NCBI GenBank assembly: GCA_028551475.1
Contig: CM052359.1
Span: 3,101,583 to 3,165,582 of the forward strand
DNA length: 64,000 nucleotides
Reading direction: 5' to 3'
From: Casuarina equisetifolia
Taxonomy: Eukaryota; Streptophyta; Magnoliopsida; Fagales; Casuarinaceae
Shown here piece by piece: positions 35,401 through 48,600 of this stretch. A program made the translations under genes and the position numbers. The notes under the pieces are model-generated. The model worked only from the letters and a program-made list of their open reading frames with translations, did not search any database and had not been told where the DNA came from. Each line of letters starts with the position of its first letter. The stretch's first letter is position 1.

Positions 35401-38400
35401 TGACAGTTCATGCTAATTCTTTAGCAAAGAAAAAAAAAAAGAGCTTAAAATCTGGAAATGCCTTAAGTAAAAAAGTTAAGGTCTTTGAATCCTAATACCA
35501 TGGCAGTGAACCCCCAATGAAAATAGCTGTGCTGAGTGCCATGCCCCTCTGTCCTGCAGCACCAAAGCCAGCAGCCACAAGAGCATCCAAAGTAGCATCC
35601 ATGCTAGCGTCAGGCATAATGATTGCGTGATTTTTGCCTCCTATATTGGACTGATAGTTAACACAATAATCAGTTAGATAGCCAAATCGCACATTTAGTT
35701 TTCAACTGGGTCCAACCACAACAGAAACACCCCGTCTATGAGAGAATTTTTTTTGTTTCTCTCTTCTACTAAGAGAAAAGGAGGGAAAGGGTATGGTTTG
35801 CAAAGGAGCATTCACCTGAACACGTTTCCCTCTAGCAGCTGCCCTAGCATATATGTGCATTCCAGCCTGAAGTACAGGTGAACAAGTGATTAAAGAAAGA
35901 TTAGAAAAAGAGGGAAAAATATCGAAGTCAACTGATCACACTGTTTATGTACTAATGATCAAGGTAACCAAACCTAACTAAACATATGACACGTATGACT
36001 TAAGTAGTGTGAGAAAAACTTTAAAAATACTCCCATCTAGAATGTATCAGTAGAAAAAATTTTAAGAGCATATAACAATTGGGGATAGAGCACAGAGAGT
36101 TACAAGTCTGGATCCTAATCACTCAAGTTTTGGTGCTCTTTAACAAATGATCTAAAGAGCCTACTCAATTTTAAGGTGGTTTTTATCACATAGAATTGGA
36201 GAGAAATCACATAGAAATAGTTTCAGCTTGAAAGGAAAAGTACATAGAAATTGCTAAGAAAGATCTAATCAGAAGGGAACAGTTAAAAGTAAATGTAAAT
36301 TTCATAAAACAAAATGCAATGTGAACCTCAAAAGTCAAAATACATACATGAAATTATGTAAATATGTCTGCACTTTAAATATTTGCAGGCATAACTCATG
36401 CTTGAGTGTTTGTATGAAGAAAGCACCAAGGGGAAAAAAAAAGGAAAAAAAAAACTTACTGTGTTTGAACCGAAGAATGACACCGCCTTGATATCATCAT
36501 CATCACATATATGATTAACAACATCCTGCACAAATGATTTCCGAAAAAATTATGTCTAAGGAGATAAATTAATGTACCTAAACTGGAAATCAAATGAGAG
36601 TAAGACATCACAGACATTGAGAAGGAAAAGCATAGAAAGAAAAAGGAAATGAATGTAACAATATTTCTTAAAATGGGACACCAACAGGGAAACGTCAGGA
36701 TCAGCTCTGCTATCCCAACTACTAAGAAAACAACAGAGCCCTCCACAAATGGCAAAATCCTTAAACAAGAGGTCTGAGTAGAACAAATATAGTGTATGGG
36801 AAGGAGAAGGGATGTTTTACACATCAAGCAGATGGGAAAGGATAAATCACTTTGTAAGTGGGCCAAAAGTTTCTCCTTTGAAATTCTAAGCCAGATTTTC
36901 CACAGTGAATCATAGGACAAACAATTAAACAGGTATATGCGAACAACACATGTTTATATGCATAGTCCATTGTTTCAATAAACTGAAAAATTTACTTTCA
37001 GATGCTGTCTCTCAGTAAGTATGAAGTGTGACGTGTGGACTAATCACTATAGCTTATTCAAAAAAATCTTTGACATAATGCCAATCATTGTATAAGAAAA
37101 TATGTTAAATTTCTCATACACAAAAATTATGTTGTCAGCATATGCACCCGCAAGAGCTGCCCTTCAGAATCACCAAGATTAGCACACCAGTCATTACAGT
37201 CGGAGGTGAGGTATGTATGTTAACCCTTTTGCCCTTGCCATCCCAAAACAGACAAGGCCACAGATATATCCAACTAAAACAATGTGTTAAAATGAACAGT
37301 ACGTCTCTTTAAAAAATGAGCACGTGAACTATTTAAGGGTAGGAGGATGAGTTCATGGGTTCAATATTATCAACCATATGAGTATCCTTAAAAAAAGACA
37401 TGTTCGAATAGAAAGGTTTTAAATCAGAAAAGCTTACATGAGTGCCATGAACAATATTCAAAACCCCATCAGGCAAACCAGCCTCCATTGCTAATGCTGC
37501 AAGTATCATTGCAGCCCCTGAACAAATTAAATTAGCCACATTAAGAATAAGAACATACAACAGTCAATCAGTAACAAGAAAACGTGGAACCAGAGATGGA
37601 ATTTAATTTAACAATAACCCAGGATCAATTAACTATACAATACCAGACAACAATCCCTATAGAATTAATTAGCTGAGATGTTCTGGGAGGGAATTATTAA
37701 TGCATAATTATATGCAATACCAGTCACCAGTCATTGATACATAATTAACTAGTGCACACAATTTACAGGCCACTGAAGTTTCAATTTCTCCTTTTGCTAC
37801 CCACTAGACTCAGTAACCCCACTGCGCTGCATAACAGCTTCACATAGGCCTACAAGCAGTTCTACCGTCCACAGACATATGTAGACAAGCAGGCATATTT
37901 ACAAATAGAACAGTCACTCATACTAAACAGGCATCAGGAACCGGTAGCAACTATCAACCCATTCAGAAACAACTTCTGAGGTTGATGCAAAAAATTAAAC
38001 AACTTTTTCACATGAAGGTTATCATCTTCTGAAACCTTTAATGATTAAGAGAGTCCAATCAGTAATATAGACAAAGTAATACTATAGGGGTACACAATCA
38101 CCTGGATTTTTTTCACATGGCTTAAGAACAAATGTATTGCCACATGTAACTGCAATTGGGAACACCTGCAAAATCATTTATTACTTTAGAAGAGTTCTCT
38201 CATTGAATTATTTTCCAAATATACAAACTATTCAATCCCTAACATAAATGGTAGCACACTATGCATTACAAGAGTCCAATATTATAAAAAAATAAGCAAT
38301 CATTTTTTGCAAAAAAATACATGCCAAATAAGTTGAAGACAAATTGGAAGATAGATATAAACAGATAATAGGAACTGTGACGATTGCATACATACCCACA

Positions 38401-41044
38401 AGGGTATCATCGCAGGGAAGTTAAGGGGGCATATCCCTGCACAAACACCAAGTGGTTCTCTGATGCAGTATGTATCAATTCCATTAGATGCATTAGGAAC
38501 AAACTCGCCCATTTGCAAAGCTGCCATTCCACAAGCATGCTCGACCACCTCTACAAGGAAAACAGGAAGGAAATAATGCGTTGAGTTCAACTTGAGAATA
38601 TGGAATTAGAACTTAATGGTGACAGGCAGAAAGTACAAGCCTTATGCAAAAGACTAACCTAAACCACGGAGCACATCACCTTGCGCACCCTTCAAAGTCT
38701 TACCCTGTTCTATTGTAATATTCATAACAAGCTTATCCTGAGTATATGACATGGTATAATGCCCACATTAAGGTCCACCATTTGAAAAGCATAATATAAG
38801 AATGAAATTAAAAACCTACCATATCTCTGCAGATGAGCTCCTGGAGCTTGAACATTATACGTTGGCGAGTTGTTATAGGTGTGTTTTTCCAGGAAGGAAA
38901 GGCCTGCTTTGCTGCAGCAACTGCAGCTTTGAACTCTCCGAAGGTGGCTAAAGGAACTTGAGAGACAACCTCTTGTGTAGCCTAGAAACATAAGGTATTA
39001 AAGCAGAACTCTACCAAGGAGCGAAAAAAAGATTTGGCAATGGAAATCTTGGAGCTTACTGGATTTAAAACATCAACTAATGCACATCCTTGCGAATCCA
39101 CGAATTTTCCTCCAATTAAATTAGGAACCTTCAGCTAATTTAAACTTCAAAATGAGTAGAAATGCCACATACATTCAATGTAAAACAGGGATTGAAAAAC
39201 TAAGAGATGAGATGACTAGGATTGTGAAGTGGAAACTCATCTGTATAACCATTTTTATTTAACCTCAAAACTTACTGGCTGGTTGTTGTTTTGTTTTGAT
39301 CCCCCAGTTGGAGTAGAATTTGTGTCCACAGGGACAGATCTGTTAGGCCTCCAGGACTTGAAACTTTTCTCTGCAAAAGAACACAAACTTTTCATCAATT
39401 TGTGCCCACCGACAAGAGAGAAAATTTCTTAGCCAAGGTTGCTCAAAGTAACTGCAGCTCAATATATAGGAATACAAGAGCCCAACAAAACCAAAACAAA
39501 ATTAGATGCTATTGATTTTAACAAGTAACTTGAGAGAGGCTTCTCAAGTTCTGATCATATCAATTTCTCATGAGTTCCTTTGGTGCTTGAATCTGTGAAA
39601 AAATTAAGTGACATTAAGTCATAAGTTCACAAGGAAAAAAATGAAGGAAAATTCTCACGAATTGAAATAAAACCACTAAACTTGCCCAGCAAGAAAGAGG
39701 TGGTGCATCATATACATAGTTCTACAACCAAAATAACCAGATCAAATCAACAAATGGGAAGTTTTTTGTACAAAATATCTCTTCTGTCACCACTTTGTGG
39801 AAAATTGTTAGTTATAACTCAATTGCAAAATGAATTGCATTATTCATGCCAATATATATAAGATGGGAAATCTAAAGTAATATTTCATTAAAATCACAAG
39901 AAAAGCCATATAACTTCATTTTTATTATGCTTTGTCACTATTGTTATTAAATTGTAACGAAAAGGTCTAAGGTATTTGAATCATATGAAAGCATCTTCCT
40001 AACATGGTAGATAAGAATTTGTGCTTGAAGAGGACAAGGAAACCACTCGTCATGCTTTTCAGGTATTCCATGATACCTGAGTTCAGGGCATTGTCAAAAT
40101 GATATTATTTAATAGCAAACCATGTGTCTCCCATAATAACCATATATTCAGAGGAAATCCCAATTAGAACCACACATTTGGCAAATGAAACCAAAATGAA
40201 GGAACTTCAGACCCAACATAAACAAGTCCACTTGCATAATTGACGAGGGGTTTGATGAAAGAGATAAAACTTACAGCCAACCCTGGATAATTTTTCCTTC
40301 TTCACCAGCAAGGATATTCACTCCAACTAAATAAAATTATTATCATTTAAATGCTAAGCATGCCCCATGCATTCACCAACATTTATCATGAACAAGAAAC
40401 AAAAAGTGAAGGGTTCAGATTAGAGCACCACTTTTCTATCATTAGAACATATAGCAGATCCCACTTCATTACTCATTTGATCTAAAAGGCCTAAAAAAGA
40501 AAACTTTACCTGAGAGATTTCCTTGACGGATCTTAGCTTTGAGATTGTACAAATGCCTTGGTGTTGACTGCAGCTCTGGATTAGTTTGCTTGAGAGCCTT
40601 AAGCACTTGTCGAGGTTTTATACCAGCCTCTGTCATGAGTTTGATTTGCTTGACTTCTTCCTCAGTGAAACGACGACTATACGGATGTTCTGACATGTCT
40701 TTTAATGGTTCATGGTTGTGTTCCCCATTTTTTATGGTTAGCACCCAGACATCATCTTCTTTTTTACCTATAGCTTCGAAAGGACAATTTATAAGGCGTG
40801 AACTTGCTTTCCTTTTCCGTTTACTTTCATCAATCTTCCGTCTGTTACGGTAAACACCTCCTCTATCACAACCAAGGATGACTCTTCTGTCCTTCCTAGA
40901 CTTCTTGATCGTAACCACATATCCTTGATTAGCTCCAAAGTCACGAACATGTTTAATAAGGTCTTCACGATCTTCAAAAGTTCCAGCTGGTGGTGGAAGC
41001 ATCTTTCTCCCTGTAACTTCATTTTGGCTTTGAGTTTCCATCAT
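31362..41044 (-). CDS. FAR1-domain / ALDH6-like fusion with C-terminal repeat tail
   Basis: Nineteen minus-strand exons join in phase into 1061 residues: 41044-40510, 39370-39276, 39128-39060, 38981-38820, 38737-38659, 38550-38396, 38165-38102, 37517-37438, 36525-36460, 35866-35816, 35650-35499, 35255-35165, 34955-34875, 33986-33909, 33772-33737, 33650-33607, 33209-33131, 32747-32657 and 32539-31362. Residues about 20-178 are a FAR1 region with a WRKY-GCM1 zinc pattern (C59, C87, H109, H111) plus the linker that normally precedes a MULE transposase domain. Residues about 211-692 match methylmalonate-semialdehyde dehydrogenase (ALDH6), which in mitochondria oxidises malonate and methylmalonate semialdehydes to acyl-CoA. 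The nucleophile in GQRCMALS is Gly488 here, while NFP, the KP lysine and EEIFGP remain. Residues about 693-1061 are degenerate repeats ending LTLPTSQRI. No organelle presequence precedes the FAR1 part. An in-frame ATG at 39395 could start an ALDH6-only product. Further in-frame ATG at 41083. Confidence 0.85.
34055..34086. repeat. (AAAG)n microsatellite in an intron of the FAR1-ALDH6 gene
   Basis: About eight AAAG units in the intron between exons 13 and 14 of the gene (between 33987 and 34874). Confidence 0.95.
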
Positions 41045-44000
41045 TGATGGCAGAAAAAAGGAAAAACCTAGATCAACAAACATAGAGGTTCTTAGATGAC
41101 TAACAGAAACCAAACTTCTTATTCTCTTTCAATCATGTATGAAAAGCACAAGCCAGATGATAACCAAAATACATTGGCCATATCCAATCCTATTACCGGA
41201 AAAGGAAAAATAGAGAAAAAGGTAAGAAAGAAAGGGAAAAAATAAAATGAATCCCACGGATTATACTTCACATGAAAATTATGGGCGTCAAGGCTATTTA
41301 AACACAAATTGGAAGGCTGAAAATTTTTTTATGTATCAGGATCTTCCAAATAACTCATAGAATTATGTTCCTTCTTTTGCAATAGATAAACTAGTGATTC
41401 ATACACATAAAGACAAGAAACTTCATCTGCAAAACTAAAACAAATTGGACCTACAATGTTAAAAGCAGAAGCATGTAGGGAAACTTTCAAATTTTTTCCC
41501 TTTTTTTTTTTTTTTTCTTAAAGCAAGCAAACATTGTGCATACAAACTCATGCAAAACTTCATATTCTTCAATGATTGGAAAAGAAGGAAACAATTAATA
41601 CTGCATCACAATTACCATGAAAGTGGGCATATTTGGCAGCTTGACTATTTCAATTAATATATTTAAATCGCAATTAAGCCACAACTAGCCTATAAAGGCC
41701 AGGTCTCACTTCTTAAAAAGGCCAGCAAAAGAACAAACAGCACATTGCAAAGCTAGTGTTTCAAAATGAACTGAAAATCACAGCTCAATTGTTGCGACCC
41801 TAACTAAACAAAAGCAAGAAGTCGTCCTAGCTAGTTTGATTTCATTTTCTCAACATATGAAAAAGAAATATCAGCATCAAAATGGATTTTTGATCAGTAA
41901 ATTGCATATATTCCGAATAAAAAACCTTCTCCTCTAAGGAATAATCATTTAAAACGTTAGTAGAGCAAGGCATAGCTACAAAAATAATTGTAAGTTTGGA
42001 AGAATTTCTATAATACTAAGGAAAAGTCCCAACACTAACACAAATCGTTGCTTAAAAACTTCACAATATCTAAATGCAAGAATGCAGCTAAAATGGAACC
42101 TTCATAAATATGCTAATGTCACATGCAAGGTACATAAGGTTAAAAAAAAAAAAAAGGTTTATTGAAGCCATCAGTTAAGACCTAACCAACCGTCTGAACC
42201 TAACTTACCAACAAACTTGGAAACTGGAAGAAAAGACACGGGAACACATGTACCGACAAGTTTCCAGAAGACAAGGCAGTGATAGCAAGAAAAATATCAT
42301 TAACACACAAAAGCATGGACAACTGCCCCCAAAAGTGATGGAAAAGCACATGAAACAAAACAAAGACATCGAAACTGCCTATCAATGAAGAGTCAGAATT
42401 AACTTCCCATTCAGAAGTTCTTCTAGCACATAAGTAATCCACTTCACCTTCCCACTTTCTATCACAATTACTTATTTCTTAGACAACCAGAGGACCAAAA
42501 AGCAACTAAATTACCAAAATATTAACAAAACTGGTATTTCCATCAACACTATCACCCCACGTGCATTAAAAACATGTATTATCCAAAATCAATGTACTAA
42601 GGTGTGAAACGAACAAAACCAAGAGACTACTAAGGAAACTACTGGTGGGTCTGAAAAGCGAGCTCCTGCATCCACTTAACTTGTCACGCTTGACAACTAG
42701 AACAACTAGAAGCTAAATACATAAACATGCTAATGGCTACTTCACGTACAATTGTTTCTTCAACATTTGGAATTCATAGTTTTTTTTAGCTCCCACTAAT
42801 GTCAGTCACGCATAAACCCAAGCAATACGAAGCCAAACTCCACTGTAAAAGGAATTGCCAAGAAACAAAGACCTGAAAACTATCCGATTACAAAAAATCA
42901 AGAAATCCCCCCGTAGCAACCTATTCGATTACAAAAAATACTTGCAAGATGATGATTTTACCAGATGAGAAATCCCACCAGAAAGCTCTCTGAAGTTAAA
43001 ACTTTTGCAGCTTCAGACCATAAGTTCCACCCGCGACATAGAAACACCAAGAAAGTAGAAGCTACGAGAAGAATCAAACACGATTAATCAGAACACATTC
43101 TTCAAAATTTTCAAAAAACACAGAGACTCCCATGAACAAGATCAACTAAGCTTTGACATAGCATACTGGATCATACCGAAAATGTACCACTGCTAATTAG
43201 TGTAAAACCAGCACGATTTCGAGAAGAATAAAAATGGCACGCTTCTTATTTCATAATTGTTAAGCCCGTTTGGATTCTGAGAAAGCTCCGAGAAGCACAG
43301 AGCAAGTGAGAGAATTTTTTTTTTTTTTTATTTTTTTAAGGATTTGGGTCTGGAGAGGAAAAAAGGATCGGGACGCCCACTAGATTTGATTACCAGGGAC
43401 GCCCATGCTTGTCTCTGAGACAGTGTTCGAGACTTTCAGATGCGTTACGGACCACGTGATGCCGTGACGCGTGGCCTTCTGAGAATGAGAAGAGGTGAGG
43501 TGGAGACGGGATGGTATTGGGTACTGTGATTCACGCGCGTGAACGAGCGTTGTGGAGTGAAGTTTCCACCTCCTTGCTCTGACAGGTGTGAATGGTAGTT
43601 TTGATACTTCAGTGCTTGTCCAGAAGAGTGTCCCCTTTATCAAAGGTTTGGTGCCATCGCGGGCCATGCATCTACAAAACAGAAATTAAAATTATAAAAT
43701 AATTTAAGATTTTACTAAAATTTTATGTCTCGTGTTAAAACATTGCCAATAAGTCTAATATTATTAAAAAAATTATTAAAAATCACATTTATAATATAAT
43801 ATATTACACTACTTCTAAAATTAATTTTAATTAAATAATAATTTTTTTAATATGATATTACAATTAAAATTCTTCTTTAATATTTTTATAAACTTTAATT
43901 AGTTTGAGTCAACGAAATGTGACATTATAATAATCTAATAATTTAATTGTTATAGTAAAAAACATATTAAGACATAGGATAGTAAGTCTCATTGTTAAGT

Positions 44001-45430
44001 AAATTATTAAAAATCTTGTTTATAAAATGATAAATTTAATTACCTCTTGAATCAAATTTTAAATTAGAAATTAGGTTTTTTAATATTTCATAAGAGACTT
44101 AATATGCTTTTATAGGCTTCTTTGTTTAAGATTGTACAAGTAGAAAATTAAACTTGATTTACTAATAAATTCTTTAATAATTATAGACAACTTAAGATAT
44201 TAAGGTTTCAAGTTAGGTAAAAATCAACAAATAATATAGAAATAACATATTATTTCCTAAATATATTTTTTATTTTCACCTCCGTGAAACGCTAGTGATT
44301 AAAGATATTGTAAAATATTTATAGTGAAGCCAAATAGTTTACAGCTTACTTGAATACAAGTTTAATTCTAATAATCTGAAAATAATGTCTTTTTAGGGTA
44401 TAAATAAGGGTTAAAATTATACATATTAATAAAATAGAGAAATTCGTTGTCCGGGGTAGTTTGGAAGAAAGCTACAAGCTGCTAGATGTTTTAAGTCAAT
44501 TTGACGGCCCAGATTTGGTTGACTTCGGCGTTCCAGACGTCGCTGTACAAGCTGGGCCATCCGACGTTCGCAATTCTTCACACGTGGACCAGAAAAGTAG
44601 CACCAAATTTTGAAAATCGACACGTGCGTACTGTCCTGATAAGGACACCTGATGTCCAAATATTCGAATGACTAACAAAGTGTGGATCCACGAAAAAATA
44701 AAAGAGATTCTTAGTTTCATTTTATCCCATAAAAAAGCTAAGAAGAAAAAATAAAAGGCTAGTCTTTTCTATTGAAATTAGCAGTATAGAGATGAAACAC
44801 ACTCTTATTTTAATCAAATATTCTATTTTATTTTACACAAATTTTATTTGTGTAAAACATACTTGAATTTTGTCAGAAATATCTAAATTTATTGAAAAAT
44901 TGACTCATTAACTAGGAAAGAACAATCATATTTAATCATCAACTTCAATAATGTGGGAATAGATATTCATGTTGCAATACTTCTTCTCATTATAATATGT
45001 ATATGATAATTATACTGTGATATTATTTTTTATATGAATTTAAATAATTAAAATTTACAAAAAGCATTAAGAAAGACTTGAACTTTGATACCATATTAAA
45101 AAAGTTAGATTTACCTAAAAACATAGCTCATGAAGTTGGAGGAAATATTCATATTGGCACATAATTTTAAACCTTAATAATATGAGATTTTTTTTTAAGG
45201 AAAAAAATTATTATTTTTTTATTACAACTACATACAGGGGAGGAGAGGGGGTGTCTTGAACTTAACAATATAAGATTGGACATTTACACTACAATAGATT
45301 TATTTTATGTTAATTATCACATAATTTTAGTTGGATATGAATATTCTTATTTTTTTCCCCTTTTTTTTGGTTCTGACTTTTGGCGAAATTTGGGCTAAAG
45401 CCGTAAATGTCAATAGAACCCAAAAAGAAA
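41045..45430. other. Intergenic region between the divergent FAR1-ALDH6 and kinesin genes
   Basis: 41045-43260 is AT-rich with several poly-A/T runs and no supported gene; it may be a 5'-UTR intron of the minus-strand FAR1-ALDH6 gene, whose coding exon starts just after a TTTTTCCTTTTTTCTG tract. 43260-43680 is locally GC-richer, with CACGTG, ACGCGT and a pyrimidine-rich minus-strand stretch (43270-43340), and looks like that gene's promoter and leader. 43680-45300 is very AT-rich, with short repeated ATTATTAAAAA words and no gene. Confidence 0.5.
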
Positions 45431-45433
45431 GGT

Positions 45434-45459
45434 AACGGTCACTAGGACCAAACGGTCAC
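45434..45459 (+). promoter_or_regulatory. Two MSA-like mitotic promoter elements
   Basis: AACGGTCAC occurs twice, at 45434-45442 and 45451-45459, about 170-200 bases before the kinesin ATG. The AACGG core is bound by three-repeat MYB proteins at genes expressed in G2/M. TTTGGCGAAA at about 45379 resembles an E2F site. Regulatory role inferred from motif and position. Confidence 0.6.
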
Positions 45460-45630
45460 AAATTCAAATTCGAGCATTCTCAAAACCAAACGAAGCAGAA
45501 GGTAAAAAGAAGTTCTCGCACGCTTTTCCTCTCCTCCGTACTCCGTTCATTTCTTGCTGCAAGAAAAGCTATTCTGTCATCTTGACCCAAGATTTTCCCA
45601 CTGCCCAAACACGCAAAAGTTCGATTTCCC

Positions 45631-48600
45631 ATGGAAGAGATACAATTCAACGCCTTTCACCAAGACCCAGAAAACCTGGGTCCAGATTCGTCAGCCTCCC
45701 GGGCCTTTGATTGGGAAAGGTTTGAACCTTTGAACCAAGAACCCAGAGGTTCTGCCATGGATGACAAGAGCGGCGAGTCTTTGGTGGATTCTATGCTGTG
45801 TGACTCCGGATCAAGACTTGTCCTTACTGGGTTTACCAGATCCAACTCAACAGGTTAGTATTATCAACCTCAAGGTCTAGTCTTGGTCTGATTACCAAGA
45901 AAATAAGGGGAGTTGTGAAGACATTAATTTAAGGGCTTTAATCAAATAGGACATTAATTTGGTCTGATTACCAAATGTTCTGGTAATGTGATTTCAATCA
46001 ATGGATTTCAATTTTTTTTTTCCTTGTTGATGCTTGAAAAACTGAAAAATCAGTGAATGCTGCCTACCATATTGCAAATGTATGAAACCCTAGAGCTTCC
46101 ATTTCGCTCCAGTTATTGTCAGTCTATAAGTAACTGGAGTGTGAATTATATAATTGTTTGTGGTTCATATTGAAATAGAATTTTGATTTCTTTGTTCTTC
46201 TCAGTATTTGTGCTTACTTTTCAAAAAATTTGCTTATGCTTTTGTTTAGTTGTAAATGCAAGATGATCTCTGTGGAGTGTGTTATTTATGTCATACCAAT
46301 GAACGTCCCACATAGAAAATACAGGTTAAAACTTTTCTGCTCTCTCTCGGTGGGTATGAAAATCATTTCATGGAGGTGGGGAGAGGGAGGAGAGACTTGG
46401 AAAACTCTAGTTTCTAATTCGTTGTACTACATTCTTGAACCAGAGGAATATGTGATGTTTGTAAATGCTGGAGGTGAGGTTCCATATGAGGAAGCTTCCA
46501 GTGCAAAATTTGTGGGTGACACATACTACGAAGGAGGGAGTGTTCTACGAACCAACGAGGTTATAACTGAGGCTGGAGATTGTCCATTTATCTATCAGTC
46601 GGCACGATTGGGGGACTTTTCTTATCGCTTCAGTGATCTTCCTCCTGAAGACTATTTTGTTGACCTTCATTTTGCGGAGATCATAAACACTAACGGACCT
46701 AAAGGAATGAGGGTATTCAACGTATACATCCAGGAAGAAAAGGCAAGTCCATTAACAAAAGGTCCAAGCTTCTGTACATTTTCCTTGTACTGGTAACTGA
46801 CGATTGTATATTTTGGGTGTTCTCGTTGTCCATGAATGTGACAGGTCTTGTCAGACTTCGATATTTTCTCTTTAGTTGGAGCGAACAAGCCGTTGCATCT
46901 GGTTGACTTGAGGGTTTCGACAAAGGAGGATGGAGTAATCATGATAAGATTTGAAGGAGTCAATGGAAGCCCAGTAGTTAGTGGAATTTGTATTAGGAAG
47001 GCTCCAAAGGTGTCAGGTAATCTTGTTTGCATTTCTTTTGTTTGCTGTTGTTAATTAATGTTCCCTGACTGTCATATATGAACATTTTCAATGTTTGATT
47101 TACTTTATGATTTGATTGCAGTTCCCCAGGAGAAACATGAATATCTAAGATGTAACAATTGTGCTGCTGAGATAGAAGTTCCTTCAGCTAAGGTTATAAA
47201 CAACTTATGTGAATTGTTGAAGCATTGACGCTTTTTAATTGTTGCTTACATGATATGTGAATGTGGGACTTGCAGAAGAAACTTATGCAAATCAAGTCGT
47301 CCACAAAATATGAGAAGAAGATAGACGAACTCACCATGCAGTGTCAGCAAAAGACAAAAGAATGCTATGAGGCCTGGATGTCATTGACTGCAGCAAATGA
47401 CCAGCTGGACAATGTCAGGATGGAACTTGACAATGCGACGTTTAAGACACTGTCTCTAGGTGAGCTTCAAAAGTTTGGTAGATTCGAATATGGTAGAATG
47501 AGAATACTTAAGGAAGGTCGATGAACAACACAATCTATGGTTACTGACTTAATTATGGGAATGTAGCTTACATGAATGCAACATTTGTCCAAACTTTTGC
47601 ATACTAATAAATGTTGCCCTTAGCAATATTGTGTTCATAATAAGTCGGTCGGTGCAAGATTCTGAGGCTGTGGTAACATGAGGTGATGGTGATCGTAAAT
47701 TTCCTATGAAGCACTTCACACATTTTGGCACAACTGACTTGCTTGTGTTACTGATCCATATCATGCAAAGAATTAAATGAATAAGGACAGGTCATCGTAG
47801 GCTTTGTCCCCTGAACATAAAGTGATTACCTTTCTCATCCTTTTTGTTTTTTCTTCCCTGTTAGATCAAACCGTAGAGAAACAGGCTGAAAATCTGAGGA
47901 ACATCTCGAGCAGGTATGAATATGACAAGAGTCACTGGGCAGCAGCAATCAATAATTTACACGAGAAAATAAAGGTGGGTAGTTGAATGCTATTGGGAAT
48001 TATTCATCAAAATCATCCCATAACTATTCTTAATCAATATTCATTTAATTCGTTATTAAGCATGTCTACAACTGCTTTGTTTTCAGGTGTTAAAAAGAGA
48101 GCATTCCCAACTTTCTTATGAAGCACATGATTGTGCCGATTCCATTCCTGAGTTGAATAAAATGGTTTTTGCAGTTCAGGCCTTGGGTATGTTTAAGTTA
48201 GAAATTCACATTGTAAATTCAAATGTTTGGCTGCATGGACTCATTAAATCACTCTGCAGTTGCACAGTGTGAAGATCTCAAAGTAAAGTACAGCGAAGAG
48301 CAAGCTAAGAGGAAGAAACTCTTTAATGAAGTTCAGGAGGCTAAAGGTACATCTCATCTTCATTCCAAAGAAATCAGTCCTTGTTCTGTTTTATTTAGTA
48401 TTTTTCATGATTTTAACCCACTGTCTATGTCTTGCTTATCAGGGAATATCAGGGTTTTCTGCCGCTGTCGTCCATTAAGTAAGCAAGAGATATTAGCTAG
48501 CTGTACAACAGTTGTAGACTTCGAAGCAGCTCAGGATGGATGTTTAGGAATTCTGAACGGTGGCTCCACCAAAAAGTCTTTCAAGTTTGACAGAGTTTAC

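Noticed and set aside
43380-43667. 95-codon minus-strand frame starting with a true ATG
   Set aside because: More likely leader or promoter of the FAR1-ALDH6 gene; no domain and no splice path into the coding exons in frame that I could verify.
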